DNA of 64,000 bases from Nisaea sp. GTDB lineage: Bacteria; Pseudomonadota; Alphaproteobacteria; Thalassobaculales; Thalassobaculaceae. The position numbers were made by a program, and so were the translations under genes. The stretch lies in assembly GCF_034670185.1 (NCBI RefSeq), contig NZ_JAXMNY010000002.1:812927-876926 (forward strand), given 5' to 3'. Below the pieces are notes generated by a model that had not been told where the DNA came from, did not search any database, and worked only from the letters and a program-made list of their open reading frames with translations. Below are positions 8,020-16,646 of the stretch, piece by piece. The stretch's first letter is position 1. Every line of letters begins with the position of its first letter.

Positions 8020-9822
8020 CTAAAAACCGTCAGCGGACATGCGAAAGACCGTATCGTCACCGGATTCGAGCAGGCCGAGCGCCGGCGCCGCGCGGGGCAG
8101 CAGCCAGGCGAAGACAAAGCCGCAGGTCTCGATCTTGCCGTTGAGAAAGGCCCGTTCTTCCGCACTGTCCGCCGCCGGCAACGACCGCTCGGCCGTAACG
8201 GCCTGCGCCAGCCAAGAACGGGCGAGGGTGATATATCCCGCCGCCTCCATGAAGGCCGCCGCGTTCGCCAGCACGCAGCGCGGCTCTTGCCGGAGCGCCG
8301 GAAGAAGCTGTTCGGCAAGCTTCCGGAACCGGTCCGTCATCTCCTCGAGATCCCCCGCATGCCCGGCCAGAGTATCAACGGCGCGCGCGGCCATCACCGT
8401 TTCAGCAATGCCGTCCAGAAAGAGAGTGAAAGAACGGCCATCTGCCTGTCCGAGCTTTCGGCCCATCAGGTCAATCGCCTGGATACCGTTCGCGCCCTCG
8501 TGGATCGGGTTCAGCCGATTGTCCCGCCAGAACTGCTCGACCGGGAAATCCCGCGTATATCCGGCGCCGCCATGAATCTGGATCGCCGCATCGTTCGCCT
8601 CCAGCGCCCGGTCGGAGAGGAAGGATTTCAGAACAGGGGTCAGAAAATCGAGCAGCAGCCCGGCATCGCGGCGTGCGGCCTCGTCGGGATGCGTCCGCTG
8701 ATCGTCCACCAGCAGCGCCGCTTCCAGGCAGAGCGCCAGCCCGCCCTCGGCCACCGCCTTCTGCAACAGCAACATCCGCCGAATGTCCGCATGCTCGATC
8801 AGCGGGATCTGCGGGCTTGCGGGGTCCTTCCCGTCGGGATGCCGGCCCTGCGGGCGCGTCCGGGCATAGTCGAGGCTGTGCAGATAGCCTGTATAGGCCA
8901 ATGCTACGGCACCTGAGCCGACACCGATCCGAGCCTCGTTCATCATGTGGAACATGTAGGTCAAACCGCGATGCTCTGTGCCGATCAGCTCGCCGATGCA
9001 GGGCACCTCCTCGCCAAGATTGATCACCGTGTTGACAGTGCCGCGATAGCCCATCTTGTGATTGAGCCCGGCAAGAACAACGCCATTCTCGGCCCCCGGA
9101 TTACCGTCTCCGTCCAGCCGGTAACGCGGCACCAGAAAGAGCGAGAGCCCCTTCACCCCCACCGGCGCGTCCGGCGTCCGGGCCAGAACAAGATGAACGA
9201 TATTTTCCGCAAGCTCGTGCTCACCGCCGGAGATCCACATCTTGGTGCCGGTGAGAGCATAGCTGCCGTCGTCACGTGGAGACGCCGTGGTGCGAACGTC
9301 GGAGAGCGAGGAGCCGGCATGCGGCTCCGACAGCATCATCGTGCCAAAGAAGCGGCCATCCATCAGCGGCGGCAGGAACTGCGCCTTCTGGCTTTCCGTG
9401 CCGTGTGCGGCGATCAGGTTACCGGCGGCGATGGTCAGGAAGGGATAGGCGACGGTGGCGAGATTGGCAGCCTGGAAATAGGCGAAGGCGGCCTGCGTCA
9501 CCACCCAGGGCAACTGCATGCCGCCGAGCGCCTCGTCGTGATGGGCGGCGGCGAAACCGGCTTCGCTGAAGGCGGCGATAGCGGGGCCGATCTCCGGGTG
9601 GACAACCACCCGGCCATTCTCGATACGCGGATCGTCGAGGTCGGAAGCGCGGTTGTGCGGACGGAACTTATCGGCCGCGATACGGCGGGCCGTCTCCAGG
9701 ATCGCATCGTAGCTCTCCCGCCCCTGCCCCTCGAACCGGGGACGGTCAAGCAGCCTGTCGATCCCGAGATGCTCATGCAGCAGGAAGCCGAGATCCCGGT
9801 CGCGTATCAGAAAGTCCGTCAT
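8020..9822 (-). CDS. Acyl-CoA dehydrogenase, DmdC-like
   Basis: A 600-residue FAD acyl-CoA dehydrogenase, longer than the usual 380-400 because of a C-terminal helical extension typical of the DmdC/AcdA-like group. FAD-binding and core segments are visible: MMLSEPHAGSSLSDV, TGTKMWISGGEHE and the C-terminal IHGGAGYTRDFPVEQFWRD. An acidic residue near LNPIHEGANGIQ sits where the catalytic base is found in the DmdC-like group. It would oxidise an acyl-CoA to the enoyl-CoA and pass electrons to ETF. Members include 3-methylmercaptopropionyl-CoA dehydrogenase, but the substrate cannot be fixed from sequence alone. It sits mid-operon between an SDR and a hydroxyacyl-CoA dehydrogenase. Confidence 0.85.
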   Translation of the reverse strand: MTDFLIRDRDLGFLLHEHLGIDRLLDRPRFEGQGRESYDAILETARRIAADKFRPHNRASDLDDPRIENGRVVVHPEIGPAIAAFSEAGFAAAHHDEALGGMQLPWVVTQAAFAYFQAANLATVAYPFLTIAAGNLIAAHGTESQKAQFLPPLMDGRFFGTMMLSEPHAGSSLSDVRTTASPRDDGSYALTGTKMWISGGEHELAENIVHLVLARTPDAPVGVKGLSLFLVPRYRLDGDGNPGAENGVVLAGLNHKMGYRGTVNTVINLGEEVPCIGELIGTEHRGLTYMFHMMNEARIGVGSGAVALAYTGYLHSLDYARTRPQGRHPDGKDPASPQIPLIEHADIRRMLLLQKAVAEGGLALCLEAALLVDDQRTHPDEAARRDAGLLLDFLTPVLKSFLSDRALEANDAAIQIHGGAGYTRDFPVEQFWRDNRLNPIHEGANGIQAIDLMGRKLGQADGRSFTLFLDGIAETVMAARAVDTLAGHAGDLEEMTDRFRKLAEQLLPALRQEPRCVLANAAAFMEAAGYITLARSWLAQAVTAERSLPAADSAEERAFLNGKIETCGFVFAWLLPRAAPALGLLESGDDTVFRMSADGF

Positions 9823-9837
9823 CCGGTTTGCCTCGCC

Positions 9838-10608
9838 CTAGCGCAAGACGAAGCCGCCATCGACGGTGACGACCGAGCCGGTCATGTAGGCCCCTTGGTC
9901 GGACGCCAGCAGCAGCAGCGCGCCATCAAGATCGTCCGGCTGGCCGAGCCGACGTTGCGGGATCGTCCTGACCATTTTCTGGCCGGGTTCGGTCTTGAAA
10001 AAGCCGCTGTTGATCGGCGTTTCGATATAGCCCGGCGCGATGGCGTTCACCCGGATGCCATAACGGCTCAGCTCCAGCGCCATGGCCCGGTTGAGCTGCA
10101 GCAGCCCGCCTTTCGACGCACAATAGGTCGAGAGCGCGCCGATCACTTCGGTCCCGAGTACCGAGGAGATATTGATGATCGAGCCGCCACCGCTCTCCTT
10201 CATCCGCCGGGCCGCTGCCTGGCCAACCAGGAAACAGCCTTTCAGATTGGTGTCGAGAACCTGATCGTAATCCTCGGGGCTCATCTCAAGGAACGGCTTC
10301 TGCACGGCGATCCCGGCATTGTTGACCAGCACATCGAGCGGGCCGAGCGCGGCCTCCGCATCCTCGACGGCCGCCGCGACGGAGGCCGGGTCGGTGACAT
10401 CCATGGCCACCGCATGGGCGGTGCCACCGGCAGCGCGAATCCGCTCCGCCAGTTCCTGCAGCTTGGCCACCTGGCGTGCGGCCACGGCTACGGCTGCACC
10501 GCTGGCCGCCAGTGTCTCCGCGAAACGGGCGCCAAGGCCCTGGCTGGCGCCGGTGACCAGCGCCACCTTGCCGGTAAGGTCAAAAGACCCGGTAAGGTCA
10601 ACAGACAT
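9838..10608 (-). CDS. Short-chain dehydrogenase/reductase (FabG-like)
   Basis: A 256-residue classical SDR. It has the cofactor motif TGASQGLG, NNAGIA, the catalytic Ser in NISSVLG, the YCASK Tyr/Lys pair and the C-terminal substrate loop. The frame is open further upstream into the thiolase gene, but that extension has no similarity to the family. The ATG at 10608 is preceded by GGAG and starts just before the conserved Rossmann strand. The arginine-containing segment after the first glycine motif hints at NADP, but this is inference. The gene is 14 bases downstream of the thiolase stop and 15 upstream of the acyl-CoA dehydrogenase start, so it is cotranscribed. It probably reduces or oxidises a 3-oxo/3-hydroxyacyl intermediate. 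Confidence 0.87.
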   Translation of the reverse strand: MSVDLTGSFDLTGKVALVTGASQGLGARFAETLAASGAAVAVAARQVAKLQELAERIRAAGGTAHAVAMDVTDPASVAAAVEDAEAALGPLDVLVNNAGIAVQKPFLEMSPEDYDQVLDTNLKGCFLVGQAAARRMKESGGGSIINISSVLGTEVIGALSTYCASKGGLLQLNRAMALELSRYGIRVNAIAPGYIETPINSGFFKTEPGQKMVRTIPQRRLGQPDDLDGALLLLASDQGAYMTGSVVTVDGGFVLR

Positions 10609-10622
10609 GGGAAGCTCCAGGA

Positions 10623-11813
10623 TCAGACGGCGAGATTTTCGATCAGCACGGCCATGCCCTGGCCCGCGCCCATGCACATGGAGATGCAGGCATAACGCTG
10701 CCCCGACTCCTGAAGGTGGTGCATGGCGGTTATGGTCATCCGCACCCCGGTGGCGCCCGGCGGGTGACCGATGGAGATGCCCCCACCATAGAGATTCGTC
10801 ACGTCGCGACCGATCCCAAGCTCCTTCTCCGCATGCAGGTTCACCACCGCGAAGGCCTCGTTGATCTCGTAATAGTCGATGTCGGATGCCTTCATGCCGC
10901 GCTTCTCCCAAAGCGCACGGATCGCCGGCACCGGACCGCAGCCCATGATCCGCGGGGAGACGCCGACAATGGTCCAGTCGACAATCCGGGCCACGGGCTC
11001 AATGCCCTTGGCCTCCATCTCCGCCCGGTCACCGACCAGCACAAAGGCGGCACCGTCCGTCACGCCGCTGGAATTGCCCGGCGTCACCTGACCGCCCTTG
11101 CGGAAGACCGGCTTCAAAGTCGCCAGCTTTTCCAGCGTGATCTCCGGGCGCGGGAACTCGTCCTCGCTCATCAGCCTTGTGCCCTTGCGGCCCTCCGGCA
11201 CCTCGATCGGCGCGATCTGCCGGGCGAGGAAACCGCTCGCCATCGCCTTGCCGGCGCGCTGCTGGCTCATCAGCCCCCAGGCGTCCATATCCTCGCGGCG
11301 ATGCTGGAAATCCTCGGAGAGGTTCTCGGCAGTCGCCCCCATCAGGCCGTGGCCGAACGGATCGCTATAGACGGATTCCATGGTGTCTTCGAAGCTCTGC
11401 GCGCCGCGGATGGCGCCCCAGCGCATCTTCTGGTTGGCGAAAGGCGCGCGGGAGAAATTCTCACCGCCACCGGCCAACGCGATCTTGCCGTGTCCGGTCA
11501 TGATCTGCTGCGCGGCGGTCAGGATCGCCTGGGTACCGGAACCGCAAGCCCGGTTCACCTGCACAGCACAGCTTTCGTCCTTCATGCCAAGATTCAGACC
11601 GGCCGCGCGGCCGGTGTAATAGCCGTCCGGATCGACCGGCAGGACATTGCCCCAGACCACGTGATCGATCTCTTCCGGCGAAATCTCGGCATCTTCCACG
11701 CAGGCCCTGGCCGCATGGGTTGCCAGCGCCGTCAGCGGAATGTCCTTCAGCGATTTCCCGAAATCCCCGAACGGCGTGCGCTTTCCGCCCGCCAGAACGA
11801 TCTCCTGAGCCAT
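10623..11813 (-). CDS. Acetyl-CoA acetyltransferase (thiolase)
   Basis: A 396-residue thiolase that cleaves 3-ketoacyl-CoA or condenses two acetyl-CoA. The nucleophilic Cys lies in VNRACGSGTQA, the His in GGGISIGHPPGATG, and the second Cys in CISMCMGAGQGMA. The NEAFAVVNLHAEKELG segment is also typical. It is the first gene of the operon thiolase-SDR-acyl-CoA dehydrogenase-hydroxyacyl-CoA dehydrogenase. A GAGGGATC-type ribosome site precedes the ATG. No enoyl-CoA hydratase or acyl-CoA ligase is in the operon, so the pathway must be completed elsewhere. Whether it is biosynthetic or degradative is open; the acyl-CoA dehydrogenase partner favours degradation. Confidence 0.9.
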   Translation of the reverse strand: MAQEIVLAGGKRTPFGDFGKSLKDIPLTALATHAARACVEDAEISPEEIDHVVWGNVLPVDPDGYYTGRAAGLNLGMKDESCAVQVNRACGSGTQAILTAAQQIMTGHGKIALAGGGENFSRAPFANQKMRWGAIRGAQSFEDTMESVYSDPFGHGLMGATAENLSEDFQHRREDMDAWGLMSQQRAGKAMASGFLARQIAPIEVPEGRKGTRLMSEDEFPRPEITLEKLATLKPVFRKGGQVTPGNSSGVTDGAAFVLVGDRAEMEAKGIEPVARIVDWTIVGVSPRIMGCGPVPAIRALWEKRGMKASDIDYYEINEAFAVVNLHAEKELGIGRDVTNLYGGGISIGHPPGATGVRMTITAMHHLQESGQRYACISMCMGAGQGMAVLIENLAV

Positions 11814-11940
11814 GATCCCTCACTCCCCTGCACCGGCTTTCGCGATGCTTCTTTGTATGTTTTTCGGCGCCGGAACTCTGGCCCGAAGGGAGGCGGCGGC
11901 GCAAGCCGGATTTGGAGAAGGGAGAAGTGATCGGCGCCCG

Positions 11941-12189
11941 TTATCTGCCCGCGCTGCCGGAGGGCGACAGTTGAAAGCGCCATTTGCGCTGAACGGCCGC
12001 ATCGAGATCGAGGTCGTATCGGTGCGCCAACAGCAAGACATGACCGAGCAGGTCCGCAGCCTCATCCTCCAACGCCTTGTTATCCCAGGAGCGCGTATTT
12101 GTGCCCAAGCACCATGCTAGGTCCCGTCCCCAATTGCGTGTCGCAGACAGCCAGCTAAAGGTCGCTTGCTCGCAATGTGGAATTGACAT
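11941..12189 (-). pseudogene. MazG-like nucleotide pyrophosphohydrolase fragment
   Basis: An 82-residue frame whose second half, ALEDEAADLLGHVLLLAHRY followed by DLDLDAAVQRKW, resembles the metal-binding helix (E-x-x-D) and last helix of MazG-like NTP pyrophosphohydrolases. The family's first half normally includes a RDW...FHxPKNLA...E-x-x-E block; here it is compressed to RNWGRDLAWCLG, and the first E-x-x-E helix is missing. This suggests a deletion remnant or a diverged short relative. It lies in the 424-base gap between the thiolase gene and the chemoreceptor-like gene. The rest of that gap is AT-rich near 12190-12237 and shows no other gene. Confidence 0.35.
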
Positions 12190-12237
12190 CTTGACTATTA
12201 ATTAAGCATTTAGATTTTCTGCTTAGATATCACGCAT

Positions 12238-13344
12238 ATGCTAAAAATGCCTTCTGTCAAAAGCATGCCTTTCTCCCCATACCCTGGGAATATCCTCATG
12301 AGCTCGTCTGACGCCACCACCGACCCGGAACAGATCGTCACACTCACCGCCGATGTCCGGAACACGGCCGAAACCAAGATCTCGGAAATCCATGCCATTA
12401 CCGGCCGGACCAAGATGCTGGCCCTGAACGCACTGATCGAAAGCGCGCGGGTGGGCGAGCTGGGGCGCGGTTTCGCGGTTGTCGCCGACGAGGTCAAAGG
12501 CGTTTCCGTCGAGATCGAACAGATCGCCGATGCACTGCAGACAGAACTCTCCGGCAAGGCCGAAATGCTGGAAACCATCGGGCGCTCGATTGTGGATCAG
12601 CTCAAGGGTCAGCGGCTTGTCGACCTGTCCCTGAACGCGGTCGAACTGATCGACCGGAACCTGTTCGAACGAACCTGCGACGTACGTTGGTGGGCAACGG
12701 ACAGCGCCGTTGTTGACTGCCTCGCTGCTCCGTCCGACGAAGCCGCCGCCTATGCATCGAAACGCTTGGGCGTAATCCTGTCGGCCTACACCGTCTATAT
12801 CGACCTCTGGATCTGCGACGCGAAGGGGACCGTCATCGCCAATGGCCGGCCCGAGCGCTACAACGTCGCCGACCGTTCTGTCGCAAACGCCGGCTGGTTC
12901 CGCGATGCCATGGCGACCCGCGACGGGGATGAGTATTCCGTCGCCGATATTGCCACGAGCACGGAGCTCGACGGACAGCCGACCGCCACCTATGCGGCCG
13001 CGATCCGGGAAGGCGGCGAGAGCAACGGCGCAGTGCTCGGCGTCCTGGGCATTCATTTCGAGTGGGAGCCGCAGGCCCAGACCATCGTCGAGGGAGTCCG
13101 CTTCGAGAAATCCGAAGCCGCCCGCTCCCGGGCCATGCTTCTCGACGCCGATTTCCGCATCATCGCCGCATCCGACCGGGAAGGCATTCTGAGCGAACGG
13201 TTCGATCTGAAGACCGATGGCCTGGACAGCGGTCACTACACCCTCCCCAACGGAGCCGTTGTCGGCTTCCATAAGACGCCCGGCTACGAAACATATGAAG
13301 GCCTCGGCTGGTATGGCTGCGTAATCCAGCAGCCCAGCTCCTGA
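12238..13344 (+). CDS. Soluble chemoreceptor-like protein with C-terminal sensor
   Basis: A 368-residue protein with no membrane segment. Residues about 40-105 contain a chemoreceptor signalling tip, recognisable from MLALNALIESARVGELGRGF and AVVADEVKGVS, which in other receptors binds CheA/CheW. The remainder (about 160-365) looks like a Cache/PAS-type sensor with IDLWICDAKGTVIANGRP and GWFRDAMATRDGDEY. The usual order, sensor first and signalling domain last, is inverted, and the signalling helices are very short. The start is uncertain: ATG at 12238, 12265 or 12298 are all in frame and none has a good ribosome site. The ligand is unknown and the protein is probably cytoplasmic. Confidence 0.75.
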   Translation: MLKMPSVKSMPFSPYPGNILMSSSDATTDPEQIVTLTADVRNTAETKISEIHAITGRTKMLALNALIESARVGELGRGFAVVADEVKGVSVEIEQIADALQTELSGKAEMLETIGRSIVDQLKGQRLVDLSLNAVELIDRNLFERTCDVRWWATDSAVVDCLAAPSDEAAAYASKRLGVILSAYTVYIDLWICDAKGTVIANGRPERYNVADRSVANAGWFRDAMATRDGDEYSVADIATSTELDGQPTATYAAAIREGGESNGAVLGVLGIHFEWEPQAQTIVEGVRFEKSEAARSRAMLLDADFRIIAASDREGILSERFDLKTDGLDSGHYTLPNGAVVGFHKTPGYETYEGLGWYGCVIQQPSS

Positions 13345-13355
13345 CGCTCGGGTCT

Positions 13356-14636
13356 TTATCCGGAGTTTGGAACAGCCTGCCTGCCGTCCCCTAACGGCAT
13401 CGTCAACATGACCGCCAGCAACACCATGGCGGCGGAGACCCAGAGCGTCGCCGTCAGCCCGGCAAGCTGATAGACCAGCCCGGAAAGAAGCGTCCCGGCG
13501 AACCGGCCGACGGCGTTCGCCATGTAATAGAAGCCGACATTCAGCGCCACCTTGTCCGCGTCAGAGTAAGCGACGATCAGATAGGAATGCAGCGCTGAAT
13601 TGATGGCGAACACCACGCCGAACAGGAGCAGCCCGCCAACCAGAATGATGGCCGGGGCATCGCCTGCACCAAATTCGGCAGGCATCCATCCGGGGGTCAG
13701 CCCTGCCGCGATCATGGCCGGGAGCAGCGCCAAAACAGAGCCCCAGAGCACCGCACCGCGCGCTGCCGACCCGGCATCCCGCGTCCGCCGGAGGAACCGG
13801 GGCACAAGCGCCTGCACGATTCCATAGCCAACCACCCAGACCGCCATGAACAAACCGACCCGGTCAAAAGACCAGCCCAACTGGTCATAAAGAAAAACCG
13901 GCACGCCAACGACGAACCATACATCGCGGGACGCGAACAAAAAGATCCGGGCGGCGGAGAGGAAGTTGATCTCCCGCGTCTTGGCGAACAGGTCGCGCTT
14001 GACGATCTTTGTCTTCGCCCGGCCGAGATCCGCCTTGATGGTTAAGAGAGCAGCAGCGAGGACAACGGCCAGCATCCCGGCCATGGCATAGAGCGCGTGC
14101 GTAAAGCCAAGCCCCTCCAGCATCACCCCGCCGAGCAGAAAGCCGACGCCCTTGAGCGCGTTCTTGGAGCCGGTCAACACCGCCACCCAGCGGAAAAGCA
14201 ATCCGGCCTCCTCCGATGCAACCACCAGCTTGACGGCGGATTTGGAGCTCATCTTGGTGAGATCCTTGGCCACGCCAGAGAGGGCCTGCGCCACCATCAC
14301 GTAGCCGACGGAGAAAAACGCCGTCCAGGCCGGATCCGTGGACGAGAGCATGAGCAGCGCCGCTATCTGCACAGCCAGCCCGGCAAAGAGCGTGATCCGC
14401 AACCCGAAACGCGCACCGATCCAGCCGCCGAGTAAATTGGTGATGATCCCCATCGCCTCGTACAGCAGGAACAGAAAGGCGATATCGAGCGGGGTAAAGC
14501 CGAGCCGGTGGAAATGCAGCAGCACCAGCATGCGCAACGCGCCGTCCGTCAGGGTGAAGGCCCAATAGGCGGCGGTCACGGACGCGTAGGTTCGCCCGTC
14601 TCGGGAACCGGCCGCGCCTTCTTCGCCCGAAGTCAC
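13356..14636 (-). CDS. arsJ: ArsJ organoarsenical efflux permease
   Basis: A 426-residue major facilitator protein with about 12 hydrophobic segments. ArsJ exports 1-arseno-3-phosphoglycerate made by the partner GAPDH from arsenate, giving arsenate resistance without reduction. The identification rests on topology and on the tight pairing with a GAPDH next to arsR, arsC and acr3. The start is the GTG at 14636, which overlaps the GAPDH stop as GTGA, so translation is probably coupled. A longer open frame reaching 14690 only reads antiparallel to conserved GAPDH codons and has no family similarity. The early segment YWAFTLTDGALRMLVLLHFH is typical of ArsJ. Confidence 0.87.
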   Translation of the reverse strand: MTSGEEGAAGSRDGRTYASVTAAYWAFTLTDGALRMLVLLHFHRLGFTPLDIAFLFLLYEAMGIITNLLGGWIGARFGLRITLFAGLAVQIAALLMLSSTDPAWTAFFSVGYVMVAQALSGVAKDLTKMSSKSAVKLVVASEEAGLLFRWVAVLTGSKNALKGVGFLLGGVMLEGLGFTHALYAMAGMLAVVLAAALLTIKADLGRAKTKIVKRDLFAKTREINFLSAARIFLFASRDVWFVVGVPVFLYDQLGWSFDRVGLFMAVWVVGYGIVQALVPRFLRRTRDAGSAARGAVLWGSVLALLPAMIAAGLTPGWMPAEFGAGDAPAIILVGGLLLFGVVFAINSALHSYLIVAYSDADKVALNVGFYYMANAVGRFAGTLLSGLVYQLAGLTATLWVSAAMVLLAVMLTMPLGDGRQAVPNSG

Positions 14637-15643
14637 AGCCGTTCCGCCACGTGCCGGGCGAGTTCCATCATCCGGTTCACATAGCCCCACTCGTTATCGT
14701 ACCAGGCATAGATCTTCGCCTGCGTGCCGTTCACCACCATCGTCGACGGCCCGTCGATGATGGCCGAGCGCGGATCGTCGGTGAAATCGGTGGAGACCAG
14801 AGGCCGTTCCTCAAAGCCGAGGATACCGGCCAGCGGGCCGTCAGCCGCCGTCTTGAACAAGCCATTCAGCTCCTCCACAGAGCTTTCCCGCTCCAGCTCG
14901 AACACACAATCCGTCAGGGAGGCATTGAGCAGTGGCACACGCACGGCATGGCCGTCCAGCCGACCCTTGAGCTCCGGATAGATGATGCCGATCGCCGTTG
15001 CCGAGCCGGTGCTGGTCGGAATCAGCGCGTTCAGGGCGGAGCGTGCCCGGCGCAGATCCTTGTGTGGCCCATCAACAATCGTCTGGGTGTTGGTCACATC
15101 ATGAATGGTGGTGATGGAGCCGTGCCGGATACCGATCCCCTCATGCACTACCTTCACCACAGGCGCGAGACAGTTCGTCGTGCAGGAGGCCGCCGTCAGC
15201 AGATGATGTTGCGCCGGATCGTAGAGATGGTGGTTGACGCCCATCACGATATTCAGCGCGCCCGCTTCCTTGACCGGGGCGGAGACGATCACCTTCGCGA
15301 TGCCGCGGTCGTAATAGGACTGCAGTGCCGCGCCGGTCTTGAAGCGCCCGCTGCATTCCAGAACGATGTCGATATCGTCCCCGCTCCAGCCGCTTTCCGC
15401 CGGGGAGGCATGACCGGTCAGCGGGATCTCCCGGCCGTCGATCAGGATGCCGTTCCCGGTATGGCCAACGGGCCGGTCCCAGCGCCGGTGCACCGTATCG
15501 AATTCCAGAAGATGCGCCGCCATTTCCGGCGTGAAGGCAGGATCGTTGATCGCGACGATCTCATAGCCGTCACGGCCCCACCAAGCCCGCGCGCCAAGAC
15601 GCCCCATCCGGCCAAAACCATTGATCGCAACACGCACGGTCAT
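14633..15643 (-). CDS. gapdh: Glyceraldehyde-3-phosphate dehydrogenase, ArsJ-linked
   Basis: A 336-residue GAPDH. The Rossmann motif INGFGRMGR, the catalytic Cys in ASCTTNCLAP, the HDVTNTQ segment and the C-terminal WYDNEWGY are all present. In ars clusters this dedicated isoenzyme uses arsenate in place of phosphate to form 1-arseno-3-phosphoglycerate, which ArsJ exports. The gene overlaps arsJ by 4 bases, and no other glycolytic gene is nearby. It is divergent from arsR across a short intergenic region with a dyad operator, so ArsR probably controls both directions. Confidence 0.92.
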   Translation of the reverse strand: MTVRVAINGFGRMGRLGARAWWGRDGYEIVAINDPAFTPEMAAHLLEFDTVHRRWDRPVGHTGNGILIDGREIPLTGHASPAESGWSGDDIDIVLECSGRFKTGAALQSYYDRGIAKVIVSAPVKEAGALNIVMGVNHHLYDPAQHHLLTAASCTTNCLAPVVKVVHEGIGIRHGSITTIHDVTNTQTIVDGPHKDLRRARSALNALIPTSTGSATAIGIIYPELKGRLDGHAVRVPLLNASLTDCVFELERESSVEELNGLFKTAADGPLAGILGFEERPLVSTDFTDDPRSAIIDGPSTMVVNGTQAKIYAWYDNEWGYVNRMMELARHVAERL

Positions 15644-15725
15644 CCGCTGCTCCTGTTATGCACGCCCGCCCTCCACCATATGCCCGGCGACGCGAGGACC
15701 GCAGAATAGAATTTACACCCCCCTC

Positions 15726-15753
15726 ATTTCAATGATATTTGAATTATTGAAAT
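15726..15753. promoter_or_regulatory. Candidate ArsR operator
   Basis: The outer inverted repeat is ATTTCAAT (15726-15733) and ATTGAAAT (15746-15753). An inner one is TTCAA-N6-TTGAA (15728-15743). AT-rich dyads with TTCAA/TTGAA cores are usual ArsR targets. The site lies between the divergent GAPDH-arsJ and arsR-arsC-acr3 units and touches the arsR start codon. Confidence 0.7.
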
Positions 15754-16105
15754 GAATGAGCATGACGCAATCACCGCGCTTGGTGCGCTGGCACAGGAAT
15801 CGAGGCTTCAGGTCTATCGCAGGCTGATGCAGGCCGGACCGTCAGGTATCTCGGCGGGGGATCTGGCGGAGCAGGTCGGCGTCTCCCGATCCAGCCTCTC
15901 ATTCCATGTCGCGCAGCTGGAGCGTTCAGGTCTGGTCCAGGCACGCCGGCAGCATCGGAATGTCTTCTATTCGGTCGAAATCGACGCCATGCGGCAGCTT
16001 TTAACATTCCTGACACAGGATTGCTGTAACGGAAACCCGGACATATGCGGTGGCCTTTCCGCTAATGCCGCGTTCTGCGGCGCCATTCCGGAGACAGAGC
16101 AATGA
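15752..16105 (+). CDS. arsR: ArsR-family arsenic repressor
   Basis: A 117-residue winged-helix repressor. The HTH segment GDLAEQVGVSRSSLSFHVAQ is followed by a wing. A C-terminal cysteine set, DCCNGNPDIC, is the likely As(III)/Sb(III) site, placed after the last helix as in C-terminal-type ArsRs rather than in the recognition helix. It represses the ars genes until trivalent arsenic binds. The only suitable ATG, at 15752, falls inside the operator dyad and has no Shine-Dalgarno sequence, so the transcript may be leaderless or nearly so. Its stop overlaps the arsC start (ATGA). Confidence 0.92.
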   Translation: MNEHDAITALGALAQESRLQVYRRLMQAGPSGISAGDLAEQVGVSRSSLSFHVAQLERSGLVQARRQHRNVFYSVEIDAMRQLLTFLTQDCCNGNPDICGGLSANAAFCGAIPETEQ

Positions 16106-16620
16106 CCGGCGACAGGATCTTCAACGTTCTTTTTCTCTGCACAGGCAATTCTGCCCGCAGCATCATGGCGGAAGCCATTCTGAACCGCGCCGGGGCCGGC
16201 CGGTTCCAGGCCTACAGCGCCGGCAGCATGCCGCGTGGTGAAGTCCATTCCTATGCGGCGGACTTCCTGAGAAATCAGAATTACACGCTCGATACACTGC
16301 GCTCCAAGAGCTGGGAGGAATTCTCTGCCCCCGGCGCGCCGGCGATGGATTTCGTCTTCACGGTCTGCGACGACGCCGCGAAGGAAACCTGCCCGGTCTG
16401 GCCGGGCCAGCCGATGACGGCCCATTGGGGCGTGCCCGATCCGGCGGCGGTCGCGGGCAGCGAGGCGGAAAAACGCTTTGCTTTCGCCGATACCTTCCGG
16501 ATGCTGAACACCCGGATCGACATTTTCGTCAACCTGCCGCTCCAGAGGCTCGACAAGCTCGCCCTGCAAAAGCGGCTGGACGATATCGCTGGCGCTACGA
16601 AGACGCCCGAAAACGCCTGA
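16102..16620 (+). CDS. arsC: Arsenate reductase, LMW-phosphatase type
   Basis: A 172-residue low-molecular-weight tyrosine-phosphatase-fold enzyme that reduces arsenate to arsenite. The oxyanion loop CTGNSARS contains the nucleophilic Cys and Arg. Further cysteines in FTVCDDAAKETCPVWPG, with WGVPDPA including the catalytic Asp, match the ArsC class that relays electrons through a cysteine pair. It overlaps arsR by 4 bases with GGAG 9 bases upstream, and acr3 follows after 26 bases, so arsenite made here would be exported by Acr3. The C-terminal region is somewhat longer than in the 130-140-residue family members. Confidence 0.9.
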   Translation: MTGDRIFNVLFLCTGNSARSIMAEAILNRAGAGRFQAYSAGSMPRGEVHSYAADFLRNQNYTLDTLRSKSWEEFSAPGAPAMDFVFTVCDDAAKETCPVWPGQPMTAHWGVPDPAAVAGSEAEKRFAFADTFRMLNTRIDIFVNLPLQRLDKLALQKRLDDIAGATKTPENA

Positions 16621-16646
16621 CGGCCAACAGAAGGACCCGACACCGC

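Noticed and set aside
8947..10695. A 582-codon plus-strand frame opposite the acyl-CoA dehydrogenase and SDR genes
   Set aside because: It spans two well-supported minus-strand genes and their junction and has no ribosome site or family similarity.
10609..10911. N-terminal extension of the SDR into the thiolase gene
   Set aside because: The extra 101 residues are antisense-like filler overlapping conserved thiolase codons. The SDR fold starts right after the ATG at 10608, which has a ribosome site.
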